DNA from: Pseudomonadota bacterium
Lineage (GTDB): Bacteria; Myxococcota_A; UBA796; SXON01
Assembly (NCBI GenBank): GCA_030684355.1
Contig: JAUXTN010000254.1
Location: 1 to 64,000, forward strand
DNA length: 64,000 bases
Direction of reading: 5' to 3'
Shown here: positions 34,642-45,256 of the stretch, in pieces
Layout: every line of letters begins with the position of its first letter
How positions within the stretch are numbered: position 1 is the stretch's first letter
Notes under the pieces: model-generated
Database searches by the model: none
Told to the model about the DNA's origin: nothing
The model's input: only the letters and a program-made list of their open reading frames with translations
Position numbers and translations under genes: made by a program

Positions 34642-35819
34642 TGGGGCTCCGCTTCCTCCTCGGCGGCATCGCGCTGTTCTGGCTCGGCGCCGCCTACAAG
34701 ACCTGGCGCGGCCAGCGTGAAGGCAAGTGGCGCCTCGGTCCCGACGCGCCGGTCGCGCCGCACCTCCCACGCCTCCTCGTCGTCGTCCCCGCCCGCAACG
34801 AGGCCGCCGTCATCGGGGCCTGCGTGGCGGCGCTCCGCGCCTCCGACCACCCCGACTTCGTCGTCCGCGTGTTCGACGACGGCTCCACCGACGGGACCGC
34901 CGCCCTGGCCGAGGCCGCCGGCGCCGAGGTGATGCGCGGGGACGATTCGCCCTTGCCGGAAGGCTGGAAGGGCAAGCCCTGGGCGCTGGTGCGCGCCACG
35001 CGTGGCGTCGCGGCCGAGTGGATCCTGTTCGTGGACGCCGACGTGCGCGTGCATCCCGCCGCGCTCTCCCGCGCCCACTCCCGCGCGCTCGCCGACGAGG
35101 TCGACTTCCTCTCGGGGTTCGGCCGCCTCGAGATGGGGAGCTTCTGGGAGAAGGTCATCCAGCCCTCGGTGGGCGGGCTCATCATCGCGGGCAACGATCT
35201 CGACGGCGTGAACGACCCCGCGAAGACCGACAAGGTCATCGCCAACGGGCAGTTCATCCTCGTCCGGCGCTCGGCGTACGAGGCCGTGGGCGGCCACGGC
35301 GCGGTGAAGGACGACATCCTCGACGACGTCGGGCTCGCCAAGGCGTTCGTCGCCGGCGGCCACTCGATCCGGCTCCTGTTCATGCGCGAGTTGTTCGCCT
35401 GCCGCATGTACACGAACCTCCGAGAGCTCTGGTTCGGCTGGACGAAGAACCTCTACGCCGGCATGGGCTACCGTCGCGACCGCGTGGTGTTCCTGTGCGG
35501 GGTCGTGCTCGTCGAGTTCCTGCTCCCGTACGTGATCCTCGCCGTGGGGCTCGCACGGGGCGACACCGAGCTCGTGGCGTGGGGGGCGGGCCTCGTCGGC
35601 CTCATCCACCTCGTGCGCGCCTGGCTCGACCGCCTCTTCGGGCAGGACCTCCTCTACGGACTCCTCCAGCCGCTCGGCGCGGCGATGCTCGTGGGGCTCC
35701 TCGCGGACTCCTCGCGTCGCTCCCGCACCGGGCGCGTGCTCTGGAAGGGGCGGACCTACTCGGCCGCGCGCCCGCCGGAGGCCCCACCCGCGTCGCCGGC
35801 TGCGGGGATGGGCGCCTAG
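34638..35819 (+). CDS. Membrane glycosyltransferase, family 2
   Basis: 393 residues. An N-terminal hydrophobic helix is followed by a GT-A catalytic domain: RNEAAVIG near 53, the nucleotide-sugar motif FDDGSTDGT at 79-87, the metal motif VDADVR at 132-137 and the acidic catalytic part DDILDDVG near 220. Then three to four transmembrane helices and a cytoplasmic Pro/Ala tail. The layout resembles HpnB/cellulose-synthase-like processive or lipid-linked transferases, including those of hopanoid and carotenoid glycosylation. Starts with ATGATG at 34638 overlapping the GH3 stop. The acceptor may be the product of the adenylating neighbour, but this is inference. Confidence 0.84.
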   Translation: MMGLRFLLGGIALFWLGAAYKTWRGQREGKWRLGPDAPVAPHLPRLLVVVPARNEAAVIGACVAALRASDHPDFVVRVFDDGSTDGTAALAEAAGAEVMRGDDSPLPEGWKGKPWALVRATRGVAAEWILFVDADVRVHPAALSRAHSRALADEVDFLSGFGRLEMGSFWEKVIQPSVGGLIIAGNDLDGVNDPAKTDKVIANGQFILVRRSAYEAVGGHGAVKDDILDDVGLAKAFVAGGHSIRLLFMRELFACRMYTNLRELWFGWTKNLYAGMGYRRDRVVFLCGVVLVEFLLPYVILAVGLARGDTELVAWGAGLVGLIHLVRAWLDRLFGQDLLYGLLQPLGAAMLVGLLADSSRRSRTGRVLWKGRTYSAARPPEAPPASPAAGMGA

Positions 35820-35821
35820 GC

Positions 35822-37195
35822 GTGGGGAACCGCGGAGAGAAGCTCGTCGGGATCGGGTTCGTTGCGCTGCCCGTCGTCGTCGCCGCGGCGTGGACGGCGT
35901 GGTGCCTCGAGCGGGTGGACGCCATCGAGCGCGAGCTCCGGCCGCTCGGCGGGCTCGCCTACGCGACGTTCGTGCAGCTTGCCCACGACTGGTCGACCGG
36001 CGTGGGCTGGATCCAGACGGTCCACCGCGGCTACGCCGAGGACTGGCGCTGGGGCGGGCACTACACGCCGCTGTTCGTCGTCACCGCGTGGCTCTCGTCG
36101 TTCTCCGCGTCGCCGTGGGCCCTCGCGCGCATCCAGGTCGTCGCGGTCGGCCTCGGCGGACTCGCGGCGTGGCGGCTGGGGCGGGCCGAGGCGGGGCGCT
36201 GGGGCGGGCTCGTCGGGCTCGCGCTCTACTACGGCTCCGGCCCCGTCGCGCTCCTCGCGCTCGCCGACTACCAGGACCTCGTCCTCGTGCTGCCGACGCT
36301 CGTCCTCGCCGTCTGGGCGGCCCGCCACGCCTCGGCCCTGGGGTTCGTCGCGGCGGCGGCGCTCCTCGGTGCGACCCGCGAGGAGGCCCTCCTGCTCACG
36401 CCGCTCGTCGGGCTCGCCGGGGGCGTCAACCGCGGGGTCCTCGGCGCGGTCGTCTCCGGGATCTACCTCCTCGTCTACCGCTCGATGGGCGTGACGCCGT
36501 ACCCGAACCCGCTCGCCGACATCCTGCTCTTCCAGGCCCACCAGGCCCGCACCTTCGGGCTCGGCGCGCTCGGCTCCCTCTCGCCGAACCTCTACGGCAC
36601 GATGTCCGGCGCAGCCTGGCCCTGGCTCGCCCTCGCGCCGACCGTCGCGCTCCCCGCCGCGGCCGTCGCCACCTTCCACGCGCAGGACCCCACCGCCGTC
36701 GGCTCGGTCGCATCCCCGGCGATCCACCACCTCGCGCCGCTAACCGCCGCCGCCATCGCCGCGGGCATCGTGGGGGCGTGCCGCCTGCTCCGCGTCCACC
36801 GCGTCGTGGCCGCCGGGACGCTCCTCGCGGTCGCCGGGCTCACGTGGAACGCGTGGACGCGCTGGGAGGCCCCGCTCGCCCAGTATGGCGTCCGCGCGAC
36901 GGGCGGCCCCGAGCACCCCGCGTGGGCCCTCCTCGCGGACCTGCCCGCCGACGCCGCCGTGCTCGTGCCCGACGACATCGCGCCGGTCGCCGCGCGCCGC
37001 CGCTGGGTGGTGACGCTCGACAGCCTGGGGGACCGCGTGCGGCCCGCGAACGTGCGCTACGCGCTCGATCACGGCACGCTCGAGGGCACCGTGGTCGCCG
37101 AGAAGGACGGCTGGCGGCTCCTGCGGGACCCCGTGCTCAAAGAGCGGGACCACGGGGATCCGAACGCGATGCAGCCGGCGGTGGGGCGGCAGTAA
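35822..37195 (+). CDS. DUF2079-type polytopic membrane protein
   Basis: 457 residues with about ten hydrophobic segments and a soluble C-terminal third. The N-terminal periplasmic loop carries WRWGGHYTPLF, like the HFSP element of DUF2079 membrane proteins, and REEALLL occurs in a cytosolic loop. These proteins look like GT-C glycosyltransferases of the ArnT/PMT fold, which transfer sugars from lipid carriers. GTG at 35822 is two bases after the GT2 stop, so both are in one operon. The role of the C-terminal domain is unknown. Confidence 0.78.
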   Translation: MGNRGEKLVGIGFVALPVVVAAAWTAWCLERVDAIERELRPLGGLAYATFVQLAHDWSTGVGWIQTVHRGYAEDWRWGGHYTPLFVVTAWLSSFSASPWALARIQVVAVGLGGLAAWRLGRAEAGRWGGLVGLALYYGSGPVALLALADYQDLVLVLPTLVLAVWAARHASALGFVAAAALLGATREEALLLTPLVGLAGGVNRGVLGAVVSGIYLLVYRSMGVTPYPNPLADILLFQAHQARTFGLGALGSLSPNLYGTMSGAAWPWLALAPTVALPAAAVATFHAQDPTAVGSVASPAIHHLAPLTAAAIAAGIVGACRLLRVHRVVAAGTLLAVAGLTWNAWTRWEAPLAQYGVRATGGPEHPAWALLADLPADAAVLVPDDIAPVAARRRWVVTLDSLGDRVRPANVRYALDHGTLEGTVVAEKDGWRLLRDPVLKERDHGDPNAMQPAVGRQ

Positions 37196-37207
37196 GGGGC
37201 TGGGACG

Positions 37208-37224
37208 GGGCGGCGAGACCGCCC
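37208..37224. terminator. Hairpin between convergent genes
   Basis: GGGCGG, a five-base loop and CCGCCC lie in the 39-base gap between the DUF2079 gene and the minus-strand lipoprotein gene. No T-run; function inferred from position. Confidence 0.4.
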
Positions 37225-37234
37225 TCGACGTCCG

Positions 37235-38353
37235 CTACTCCTCCCCCAACATCCTCGTCACCGCCCGCCGCGCGGCGGGCAGGTCGTTGTTCAGGAACAC
37301 GTGCGCGGTGGTGCCGACGTCCGTGACCGTCATCAGGGTCGGGTAGACGGTCTGCAGGCCGATGAGGTCCGTGATCGTGTCGTCCGGGACCTGCGGATCG
37401 GCGCTCGACCACGTGAGCTGCAGGGTCGAGGTGAGGCCGCGCTCGCTGATCCAGCGGTGGAGGCTGTACTGCCCGATGTCGTCGGTGCCGAGGCCGTCGG
37501 TCTCTTCCGGGAAGATGCGCTGGAGGCCGGTCTTGTAGGGGAGGTCCGCGGGGTCGTTGCCCGTGAGCGCGAACAGCTTGTCCATCGTCGAGTCCATGAT
37601 GACGCCGTTGACCGGCGGCATGTGGGTGTCCCCGGCGTCGCGCACGCGGCGCAGGAGCTCGGCGGCGGCGCGACCGCCCTCGCCGAGGCCGACGATGTGG
37701 ACGGCGCTCGCGTCGAGCGGGACCGTGAGCGTGTCGAGGCCGTAGCGGGCGCGCCACTCGGTGGCCTCGGCGGCGTCGGTGCTCGCGATGCGGGTCATCC
37801 ACCAGGCGAGGAACCGGCCCTGGCGGTGCACGGCGCCGTCCGCATTCCAGTCGTTCGGACTGTAGTAGTCCTCGTTGTGCCACAAGTCGCCCCAGCAGTT
37901 CGCCGGGTAGAGCGTGAACGCGCCGGCGTCCGCGAGGGCCGCGGGGAGCGTGCCCTCGTTGATCTCCGACTCGTCGATGGCCTCGCCGGGGAGGAGCCCG
38001 AAGGTCTCGAACACCTTGTTCCCAGCCCACTCGGCGGTGAACCGGCTGTCCTCCTGGTAGTGCTGCCCAGCGAGCGGATCGGTGGGCTCGGGCGTCTTCA
38101 CGTAGTCGAACGCGCCCGCGTGGAAGAAGAGGACGATCGGCGCGGGCTCGGTCAGCCCCTCCCGATAGACGGCGTAGAACACCGAGGGTTCGCCGTCCGG
38201 GCAGAGCAGGTCGTCGAACGTGAACGGGCGCAGCACGATGTCGGGGAACTGCGTGTACGCGTTCTCGAACGGCAGCGTCTCGAACTCGAGCGGCTCACCT
38301 TGCGGGCTGAAGCAGCCGGCGAGGAGCACGGTGAAGAGGGCAGGGACGCGCAA
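37235..38353 (-). CDS. Lipoprotein with an alpha/beta-hydrolase-like fold and an altered nucleophile elbow
   Basis: 372 residues. Lipoprotein signal with LLAGC near residue 14. The middle has an oxyanion-type VLFFHAGAF and an elbow VGLGEGGRAA in the place where esterases have GxSxG, so the nucleophile position holds Glu; a late THVFLN-type element could hold the His. It may be an inactive or unusual hydrolase held in the cell envelope. The start codon is TTG at 38353, preceded by GGAGG four bases upstream, the same leader style as the neighbouring gene on this strand. The family is uncertain. Confidence 0.72.
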   Translation of the reverse strand: MRVPALFTVLLAGCFSPQGEPLEFETLPFENAYTQFPDIVLRPFTFDDLLCPDGEPSVFYAVYREGLTEPAPIVLFFHAGAFDYVKTPEPTDPLAGQHYQEDSRFTAEWAGNKVFETFGLLPGEAIDESEINEGTLPAALADAGAFTLYPANCWGDLWHNEDYYSPNDWNADGAVHRQGRFLAWWMTRIASTDAAEATEWRARYGLDTLTVPLDASAVHIVGLGEGGRAAAELLRRVRDAGDTHMPPVNGVIMDSTMDKLFALTGNDPADLPYKTGLQRIFPEETDGLGTDDIGQYSLHRWISERGLTSTLQLTWSSADPQVPDDTITDLIGLQTVYPTLMTVTDVGTTAHVFLNNDLPAARRAVTRMLGEE

Positions 38354-38374
38354 CGAACCTCCGCGGACGCGCCA

Positions 38375-39064
38375 CTATACCTCCTGCACGCAGCGGAAAC
38401 CGCACGGTTCCGCACCATCGGGCGCACTGACGAGCCCCGGCAGCCCGCCCAGGAGCCCGCCTTCGCCGGTCCATTGATGCAGCCAGCAACCCAGCTCGAA
38501 GAAGCCCGCCGGAGTGGGGGGAAACATGCCGACCTCGGGGATCTCGCCGAAGCGCGGCGCGCTCGCGCGGCCCGCGAGGGGATCGGGACGGTCGCCCCAG
38601 GGGTAGCGGGCCCGGCCCCACGCCGCGCGGAGGTCCTCGGCGTCGGGGAGCCGCTTGCCGACGGCGCGCGCGTAGCCGGCGGCCTCCTCGAAGGAGAGCC
38701 CGGTGCGCGGGAGCCAGGGATCGAGGCCCGGCGGCACGATCTCGCCCCGATGGCGCGCCCACCGGTCCCAGGTGACCGGGAACACGTCGAGGAGGCGCCC
38801 GGGGTGGCCCGGGACGGGAGCCATGAGGGGGTGGAGCCCGTCGGGGTTGACGAGCCCGATCTCTTCGAGGCTGCCGTCGAGATCGGGGTGCGGCGCCTCG
38901 ATGCGCACGGTCACCTCGCTGGAGACCACGCGCCCCTTCGCGTCCACCGACACGCGCGCGGAGAGCAGTCGCCACGTCGCCTCCATGGGCGAGCGATTGT
39001 TCGTCGCGAGCGCGCGCGTGATTGCATGGCGGACGTGGATCCCGGCGGCGTGGATCACGGACAT
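38375..39064 (-). CDS. Formylglycine-generating-enzyme/sulfatase-modifying-like protein
   Basis: 229 residues. An N-terminal alpha/beta part (residues 1-80) precedes an FGE-sulfatase/C-type-lectin-like fold: the GLSFEEAAGYARAVGKRLP motif near 125, WGRARYPWGD near 148 and CGFRCVQ near the end match that family. The two Cys (CGFRC) are in a position where some family members bind copper, but not enough is visible to claim catalysis. ATG at 39064 has AGGAGG four bases before it. It forms a pair with the downstream lipoprotein and is divergent from the FabZ-like gene. Confidence 0.78.
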   Translation of the reverse strand: MSVIHAAGIHVRHAITRALATNNRSPMEATWRLLSARVSVDAKGRVVSSEVTVRIEAPHPDLDGSLEEIGLVNPDGLHPLMAPVPGHPGRLLDVFPVTWDRWARHRGEIVPPGLDPWLPRTGLSFEEAAGYARAVGKRLPDAEDLRAAWGRARYPWGDRPDPLAGRASAPRFGEIPEVGMFPPTPAGFFELGCWLHQWTGEGGLLGGLPGLVSAPDGAEPCGFRCVQEV

Positions 39065-39184
39065 CGAACCTCCTGGTGGCCTCGATAGGACAACCGCCGG
39101 ATGCGCCGCGGTCGTCCCACTAGACTTAGCCACGCCCGGGCGACTCGCGGCGTGGTGCGGTATATCGGCGCGGCGGAGGTGCAG

Positions 39185-39659
39185 GTGCGCTGGCGCTGGG
39201 TGGATCGGATCGACACCATGGAGCTCGGGACGAGCGCGCGCGGGCGCATGACGTTCCCGGCAGACTCCTCCTTCTTCGCGGACCACTTCCCGGGGTTCCC
39301 GGTCGTGCCGGGCGTCATCCTCCTGGAGGCGATGGCTCAGCTCTCGGGCAAGCTCATCGGCTACAGCGTGCGAAAGGCGCGTGGCGACTGGCCCTTCCCG
39401 ATCCTGACGATGGCCAACAACGTCAAGTTCCGCCGCTTCGTCCGCCCGGACGAGGAGGTCGAGCTCGAGGCCCGGGTGGTGGAGCTGCGCGACGAGAGCG
39501 CCATCATGCAGGTTCGCGCGCGCGTGGACGGCAAGGTGGTGGCGCAGGCGGAGGAGGTCTTCGTCTTCAACGCGGTCAAGCTCGCGTCGGACGCCGAGTC
39601 GGACCGCCTGGAGGCCCTCGAGCGCGCCGAGCTCGCCCGCCTCTGGCCGGAGTATCCGG

Positions 39660-39667
<8 letters not shown>
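39185..39667 (+). CDS. FabZ-like 3-hydroxyacyl-ACP dehydratase
   Basis: Hot-dog fold dehydratase of about 160 residues. HFPGFPVVPGVILLEAMAQ near residues 32-50 is the FabZ signature, with the catalytic His in HFPG and the acidic residue in LLEAMAQ. It would dehydrate 3-hydroxyacyl chains on an acyl carrier protein. I chose GTG at 39185 because GGAGG lies five bases before it and this length fits FabZ; an upstream in-frame ATG at 39101 would add 28 basic residues. Its stop overlaps the next ketosynthase by eight bases. It opens the type II chain-building set that runs to 48379. Confidence 0.85.
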
Positions 39668-40825
<1,158 letters not shown>

Positions 40826-40829
<4 letters not shown>

Positions 40830-41614
40830 CACGTGCCGGCGTCCTCGCGGTCGGCCTCGTGACGCCCATCGGCGAGGACCTCCCCGCGGTCCTCGGCCGC
40901 GCCCGCGCCGGCGAGACCGCCCTCCGCCCCGCCCCGGGCCTCCAGGACCTCCCGGACGGCCGCGCCGGCGTGGTCGAAGGCCCCTCCCTCGTCGGCTGGC
41001 TCCGGCGCAAGAAGGACGCCCGCTTGTTGCCCCGCGCCGCCGAGCTCGCCCTGCCGGCCGCCGGGCGGGCCCTCCTGGGCTTCGCCGGCGACTTCGAGGA
41101 GCTCGGCCTCTGCGTCGCCGTCGGCCGGGAGCCCCCCGACGAGGGGGAAGCCGAGGCTTCCCTCGCCGCCATCGCTCGCGACGGCCAGCTCGACTACGAG
41201 CTGCTCGGGGGGCCGGGCCGCGCGCTCTACCCTCCGCTCCTGCCGCTCCGCACCCTCCCGAACATGGTCCTCGCGCACGTCGCGATCCAGCACGGCATCC
41301 GCGGCGAGAACGGGACATGGGCGGGCGGCGCCGAGGCGGGGCTCCAGGCGCTCCGTGCGGCCCTCCGCCTCGTCGACGAGGGGCGCGCCGCCTACTGCCT
41401 CGTCGGCGCGGCCTCCTCCGAGGTCGACCTCGCGAGCGCCCGCGACCGCCTCCGCCTCGGGCGCACCTTCCCGCCGGGCGAGGCCGCGATCTTCGCGTTG
41501 ATCGGGCGTGGCGGCAGGCCGGTGCGGCCCGACGCGGCGGTGACCGCGGCGATGCGCGCGGCGATCGGCGACTGTGGCCCGGTCGAGGGCATGTACGGCG
41601 TGCTCCCCGGCTGA
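40826..41614 (+). CDS. Half-length ketosynthase-like protein, chain-length-factor-like, no catalytic Cys
   Basis: 262 residues, close to the N-terminal half of a ketosynthase. LPNMVLAHVAIQHGIRGENG is the dimer/active-site region, but where the family has Cys (seven residues after the Asn of GEN) there is Ala (GTWAGGA). The C-terminal half with both catalytic His is absent. The size fits the ketoacyl-synthase N-terminal family that acts as chain length factor in aryl polyene clusters; that comparison is from family knowledge. It shares a GTGA overlap with the complete ketosynthase upstream, suggesting a 1:1 complex. Confidence 0.78.
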
Positions 41615-41713
41615 ACGTCGGGCCGTCGCATCCTTTCCCCCCGCCGCGGGGGCCCCTCGGCGCCGACTTCCCGGCGGCGAGCGTGGTAGTCTCTCCGCCG
41701 CCCTGGAGCTGTC

Positions 41714-44008
41714 TTGGCCAGCCGCGAGTCGTCCCGCCGCTTTCACTTCATCAAGGAGATCGCCTCCGGCGGGTTCGGGAGCGTCTACCTGGCGAAGGTG
41801 ATGCACGCGGACGGGTTCTCCCGCCTCGCGGCGATCAAGCTCCTTCACCAGCGTTGGAGCGAGAACATCGAGATCGCCCAACGGATGCGCGACGAGGCGC
41901 GGCTGTTGGGCTGGCTCCGCCACCGCAACATCGTGGACGTGATCGATCTCACGACGATCGGCGGGCGCGTCGCGGTCATCATGGAGTACCTCGAGGCCAT
42001 CGACTTCAAGGGCGCGATCAACCAGACGATCGAGTCGGGCGAGACGATGCCGCCGCGGGTCGCGCTCGAGGCCACCGCGTTCGTCGCGAGCGCGCTGGAC
42101 GCCGCGTACAACCGGCCGCCCTACCAGGGCGAGAAGCCGCTCCGGGTCATCCACCGCGACATCAAGCCGTCGAACATCATGGTCGACGAGTCCGGCACGG
42201 TGAAGGTGCTCGACTTCGGCGTCGCCCGCGCGGACTTCGACCACCGCGAGAGCCACACCCAGGAGCTCCAGTTCGGGTCGGTCGACTACATGCCGCCCGA
42301 GCGGCTGTTCTTCGAGCCGGAGACCCCCTTCTCCGACGTGTACTCGCTCGGCGCCACGCTCTACGAGCTCCTCGCGCTCGAGAAGCTCGGCAAGGCCAAG
42401 GGCCGGCCGGAGAAGCACGCCCAGTTCCTGGTGGACCGCCTCGCCTTCCTGCGCACGCGCTGCGAGCTGCCCGGCATCAGCGGAGACGCCGTCATCGAGC
42501 TCATCCAGCAGATGTGCGCCTACGGCCACGAGGGGCGCCCCTCCGCCGCGGAGACCGTGACGCGCTGCCGCGCCCTCGCGCGCGGGTTCGAGGGCGAGGG
42601 GCTCGGCGAGTGGGCGGAGCGCGTGCTCCCGCCGCTCCTGAAGGCGAGCCGCGAGGAGCCCCGCGAGCCGAACCCGCTGACCGACTCGATCCTCTCCGAG
42701 GACAGCGCGTCGTTCAAGGCGGACGACACCTACGTCGACTCGGTGGAGGACGGCGGCATCGTCATCCGCGCCGAGGACCCCGTCCCCGCGGCGATCCCGC
42801 CCTCGGACGAGCGCTGGGATCTGCTCCGGCAGGCGGCGCTCTCGGAGATCCAGGCGCGCGGCGACGTCGAGGTCACCGACCTCGGGAACGTGCGCCAGGA
42901 CGACGAGGTCGAGGTCATCGACGAGGTCGCGGAGGCGGCGTACGCGGCCGCTCCGGCCGCGCCCGCGCGGGGGGCGGCCGCCGCGCACCTCACCGGCGTC
43001 GCGAACGTGGGCAACCTCCTCGACGCGCCGAGCGCCGCCTACCTCAAGACGATGCGCAGCCACGGCGGATCGCCGGGCCAGTCGGCCGCGCCGCCCGTGC
43101 CGCCCCCGCCCCCGCCGGTGGTGGCCCGCCCCGCCGCGCAGACCGTGGCGAGCAAGCCGGCCGCGCCCGCTGGCGTGGCGAGCCCCGCCGCGACCGCCGC
43201 GTTGCGGCCCAACGCCACGATGATCCCCGACTTCGAGGACGAGCACGCGCCGACCCAGGCGTTCCGGGTCCCGCCCCGCGTCGAGCCCATGAGCGCGGAC
43301 GCCACGGTGCAGGGGATCCCCGCGGGCACGCTCCCGCCCACGTCTCCGGCCTCGGACCCGCCGCGGAGCCCGCTCGTGGGCGCGCGTCCCGCCGAGCCCG
43401 CCCCCGCCGCGCGGCCGGCCGAGGTCGCGCCCCTGATCCCGGCCGCGCCCGTGCTCCAGGCAGCCTCCGTCGCGAGCCCGCCGGTCGAGGTCGAGCGCCC
43501 CCGCAAGCCCGCCCGGCCGGCCGTCGCCCCGGTCGACACCTTCGACGAGCCCGTCCCGAAGGGTCGGAGCTGGCTCCTCCCGGCGCTCCTCGTCTTCGGG
43601 CTCCTCGGCCTGGTCGGCGTGGCGGGCGTCGTGCTGGTCGGGGGCATGTACCTCGGGGGTTCGAGCGGTGCGTCGGTCACGACGACCACCCCCCCGAGCC
43701 CGTCCCCCGACGCCCAGGCCGCCGCCGCCACCATGGCAGGCACGTCGGCGGCGCCCGCGTCGGTGCCGGGCGGCCTCACGTTCATCTCCCGCGCCCCCGA
43801 CACCGCCAAGATCACCGTGTCGTGCGACGGCGTGGAGGTCACCGGCGCCGACAGCGTCGGCCTCGCGGCGACGAGCGCCACCACCTGCTCGGTGAAGGTC
43901 ATGCTGAAGGACCGCACGCGGCTCTACGGCGAGGTCTCCGGCGCCACCGCCGGCACCTATACCTGCTTCGAGGGCGGCACCAGCGGCACCAAGGAGTGCG
44001 TCCGCTAG
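41714..44008 (+). CDS. Membrane Ser/Thr protein kinase
   Basis: 764 residues. Kinase: Gly-loop ASGGFGSV (17-24), Lys42 (AAIKLL), catalytic HRDIKPSN with Asp149, DFG at 167-169, and FGSVDYMPPER as activation/P+1 segment. All catalytic residues are present. A long Pro/Ala linker leads to a transmembrane helix near 620-647 (WLLPALLVFGLLGL), and the last about 110 residues would lie outside, with a few Cys. It starts with TTG at 41714; GGAG is five bases upstream. It sits between the two halves of the chain-building set and may regulate it, or just be a neighbour. Its ligand is unknown. Confidence 0.92.
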   Translation: MASRESSRRFHFIKEIASGGFGSVYLAKVMHADGFSRLAAIKLLHQRWSENIEIAQRMRDEARLLGWLRHRNIVDVIDLTTIGGRVAVIMEYLEAIDFKGAINQTIESGETMPPRVALEATAFVASALDAAYNRPPYQGEKPLRVIHRDIKPSNIMVDESGTVKVLDFGVARADFDHRESHTQELQFGSVDYMPPERLFFEPETPFSDVYSLGATLYELLALEKLGKAKGRPEKHAQFLVDRLAFLRTRCELPGISGDAVIELIQQMCAYGHEGRPSAAETVTRCRALARGFEGEGLGEWAERVLPPLLKASREEPREPNPLTDSILSEDSASFKADDTYVDSVEDGGIVIRAEDPVPAAIPPSDERWDLLRQAALSEIQARGDVEVTDLGNVRQDDEVEVIDEVAEAAYAAAPAAPARGAAAAHLTGVANVGNLLDAPSAAYLKTMRSHGGSPGQSAAPPVPPPPPPVVARPAAQTVASKPAAPAGVASPAATAALRPNATMIPDFEDEHAPTQAFRVPPRVEPMSADATVQGIPAGTLPPTSPASDPPRSPLVGARPAEPAPAARPAEVAPLIPAAPVLQAASVASPPVEVERPRKPARPAVAPVDTFDEPVPKGRSWLLPALLVFGLLGLVGVAGVVLVGGMYLGGSSGASVTTTTPPSPSPDAQAAAATMAGTSAAPASVPGGLTFISRAPDTAKITVSCDGVEVTGADSVGLAATSATTCSVKVMLKDRTRLYGEVSGATAGTYTCFEGGTSGTKECVR

Positions 44009-44026
44009 GCGGCGCACGGAGGCCCG

Positions 44027-45196
44027 ATGCGAGACGTCGTCATCACCGCCGTCGGCCTGCGCTGCGCGGCGGGCTCCACGCCGGGCCTCCCCGACCGTTC
44101 GTGGGGGCGACCCGACCCCGACGGCGCCTCGCTCGGCGTGCCGCTCGTGGCGCGCGTGGACGGCGTGGGCGAGCACGTCGACTTTCCCGACGATCGCAAG
44201 GGCGCTCTCGCGTGGGCGGCGGCGGCGGACGCCATGGTCGGCGCGCCCGCGGGCGGCCGGCGCGGCGTGTGGCTCGGCACCGGCCTCTCCAGCCTCACCC
44301 CCGACGAGCTCGTCCGCGACCTCTACCCGCACCTCCGCGACGGCCGCTTCGACCGCAAGGCCCTCGCGCGCGACCTCGACCCCGACCATCCCGCGCCGCG
44401 CCGGCACCTCCCCGAGCGCGTCACGCAGGTCATCGCCGCGGCCTACGGCGCGCACGTCGCCGAGACGAGCTTCTCCGCCTGCGCCGCCGCCGCGATGTCC
44501 ATCGCCGAGGCTGCCCGTGCGGTCGCGCGAGGCGATGTCGACATGGCGCTCGCGGGCGGCCACGACGCGATGATCCACCCCATCGGGCTCCTCTCGTTCG
44601 TCGTGCTCGGCGCGCTCTCCACCACCGTGGCTCGCCCCTTCGATCGGCGCCGCGACGGCTTCCTCATCGGCGAGGGCGCGGCCGTGCTCCGCCTGGAGGC
44701 CGAGTCCGACGCGCGCGCCCGTGGCGCCCCGATCCTCGCGCGCTGGCTCGGCGCCGGCACCAGCGTGGACGCCCACAACGTCACCGCCCCCCACCCCGAC
44801 GGCCACGGCGCTGCCCTCGCGATGACGCGCGCGCTCCGCGACGCCGGCCTCACCCCCGCGGACGTCGACTACGTCAACGCGCACGGCACCGGCACCCCCG
44901 TCGGTGACCGCGCGGAGTCCCTCGCCATTCGCCGCGTCCTGGGCGACGTGCCCGTCAGCTCCTTCAAGGGCGCCGTCGGACACACGGTCGCGGCCGCGGG
45001 CGCCGTCGAGCTCGCGCTCTGCCTCGCCTGCTTCCGGGACGGCCTGCTCCCCGGCACCGTCGGCCTCGAAGAGCCCGATCCCGAGTGCCCCGCCAACGTG
45101 CTCGTCGCCAACGTGGCGAAGCGCCCCCGCGTCATCCTGTCCAATTCGTTCGGCTTCGGCGGCCAGAACTGCGCGGTGGTGATCGGGGCCCCGTAG
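44027..45196 (+). CDS. Second beta-ketoacyl-ACP synthase, complete catalytic triad
   Basis: 389 residues. Cys152 (SFSACAAAA), His286 (NAHGTGTP) and His319 (KGAVGHT) form the condensing triad. The sequence around the Cys differs from the first ketosynthase (ACAAAA against ACTSSS), so the two probably accept different acyl chains. ATG at 44027 follows GGAGG by about five bases, 18 bases after the kinase stop. Together with fabD, the half-length protein and the carrier protein downstream, it forms a second chain-building module. Confidence 0.9.
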   Translation: MRDVVITAVGLRCAAGSTPGLPDRSWGRPDPDGASLGVPLVARVDGVGEHVDFPDDRKGALAWAAAADAMVGAPAGGRRGVWLGTGLSSLTPDELVRDLYPHLRDGRFDRKALARDLDPDHPAPRRHLPERVTQVIAAAYGAHVAETSFSACAAAAMSIAEAARAVARGDVDMALAGGHDAMIHPIGLLSFVVLGALSTTVARPFDRRRDGFLIGEGAAVLRLEAESDARARGAPILARWLGAGTSVDAHNVTAPHPDGHGAALAMTRALRDAGLTPADVDYVNAHGTGTPVGDRAESLAIRRVLGDVPVSSFKGAVGHTVAAAGAVELALCLACFRDGLLPGTVGLEEPDPECPANVLVANVAKRPRVILSNSFGFGGQNCAVVIGAP

Positions 45197-45256
45197 CCCC
45201 GGCGAGAAACCGCTGGCGACACGCGATACACTCGCGCCCCCCGACCCCAGGAGCCC

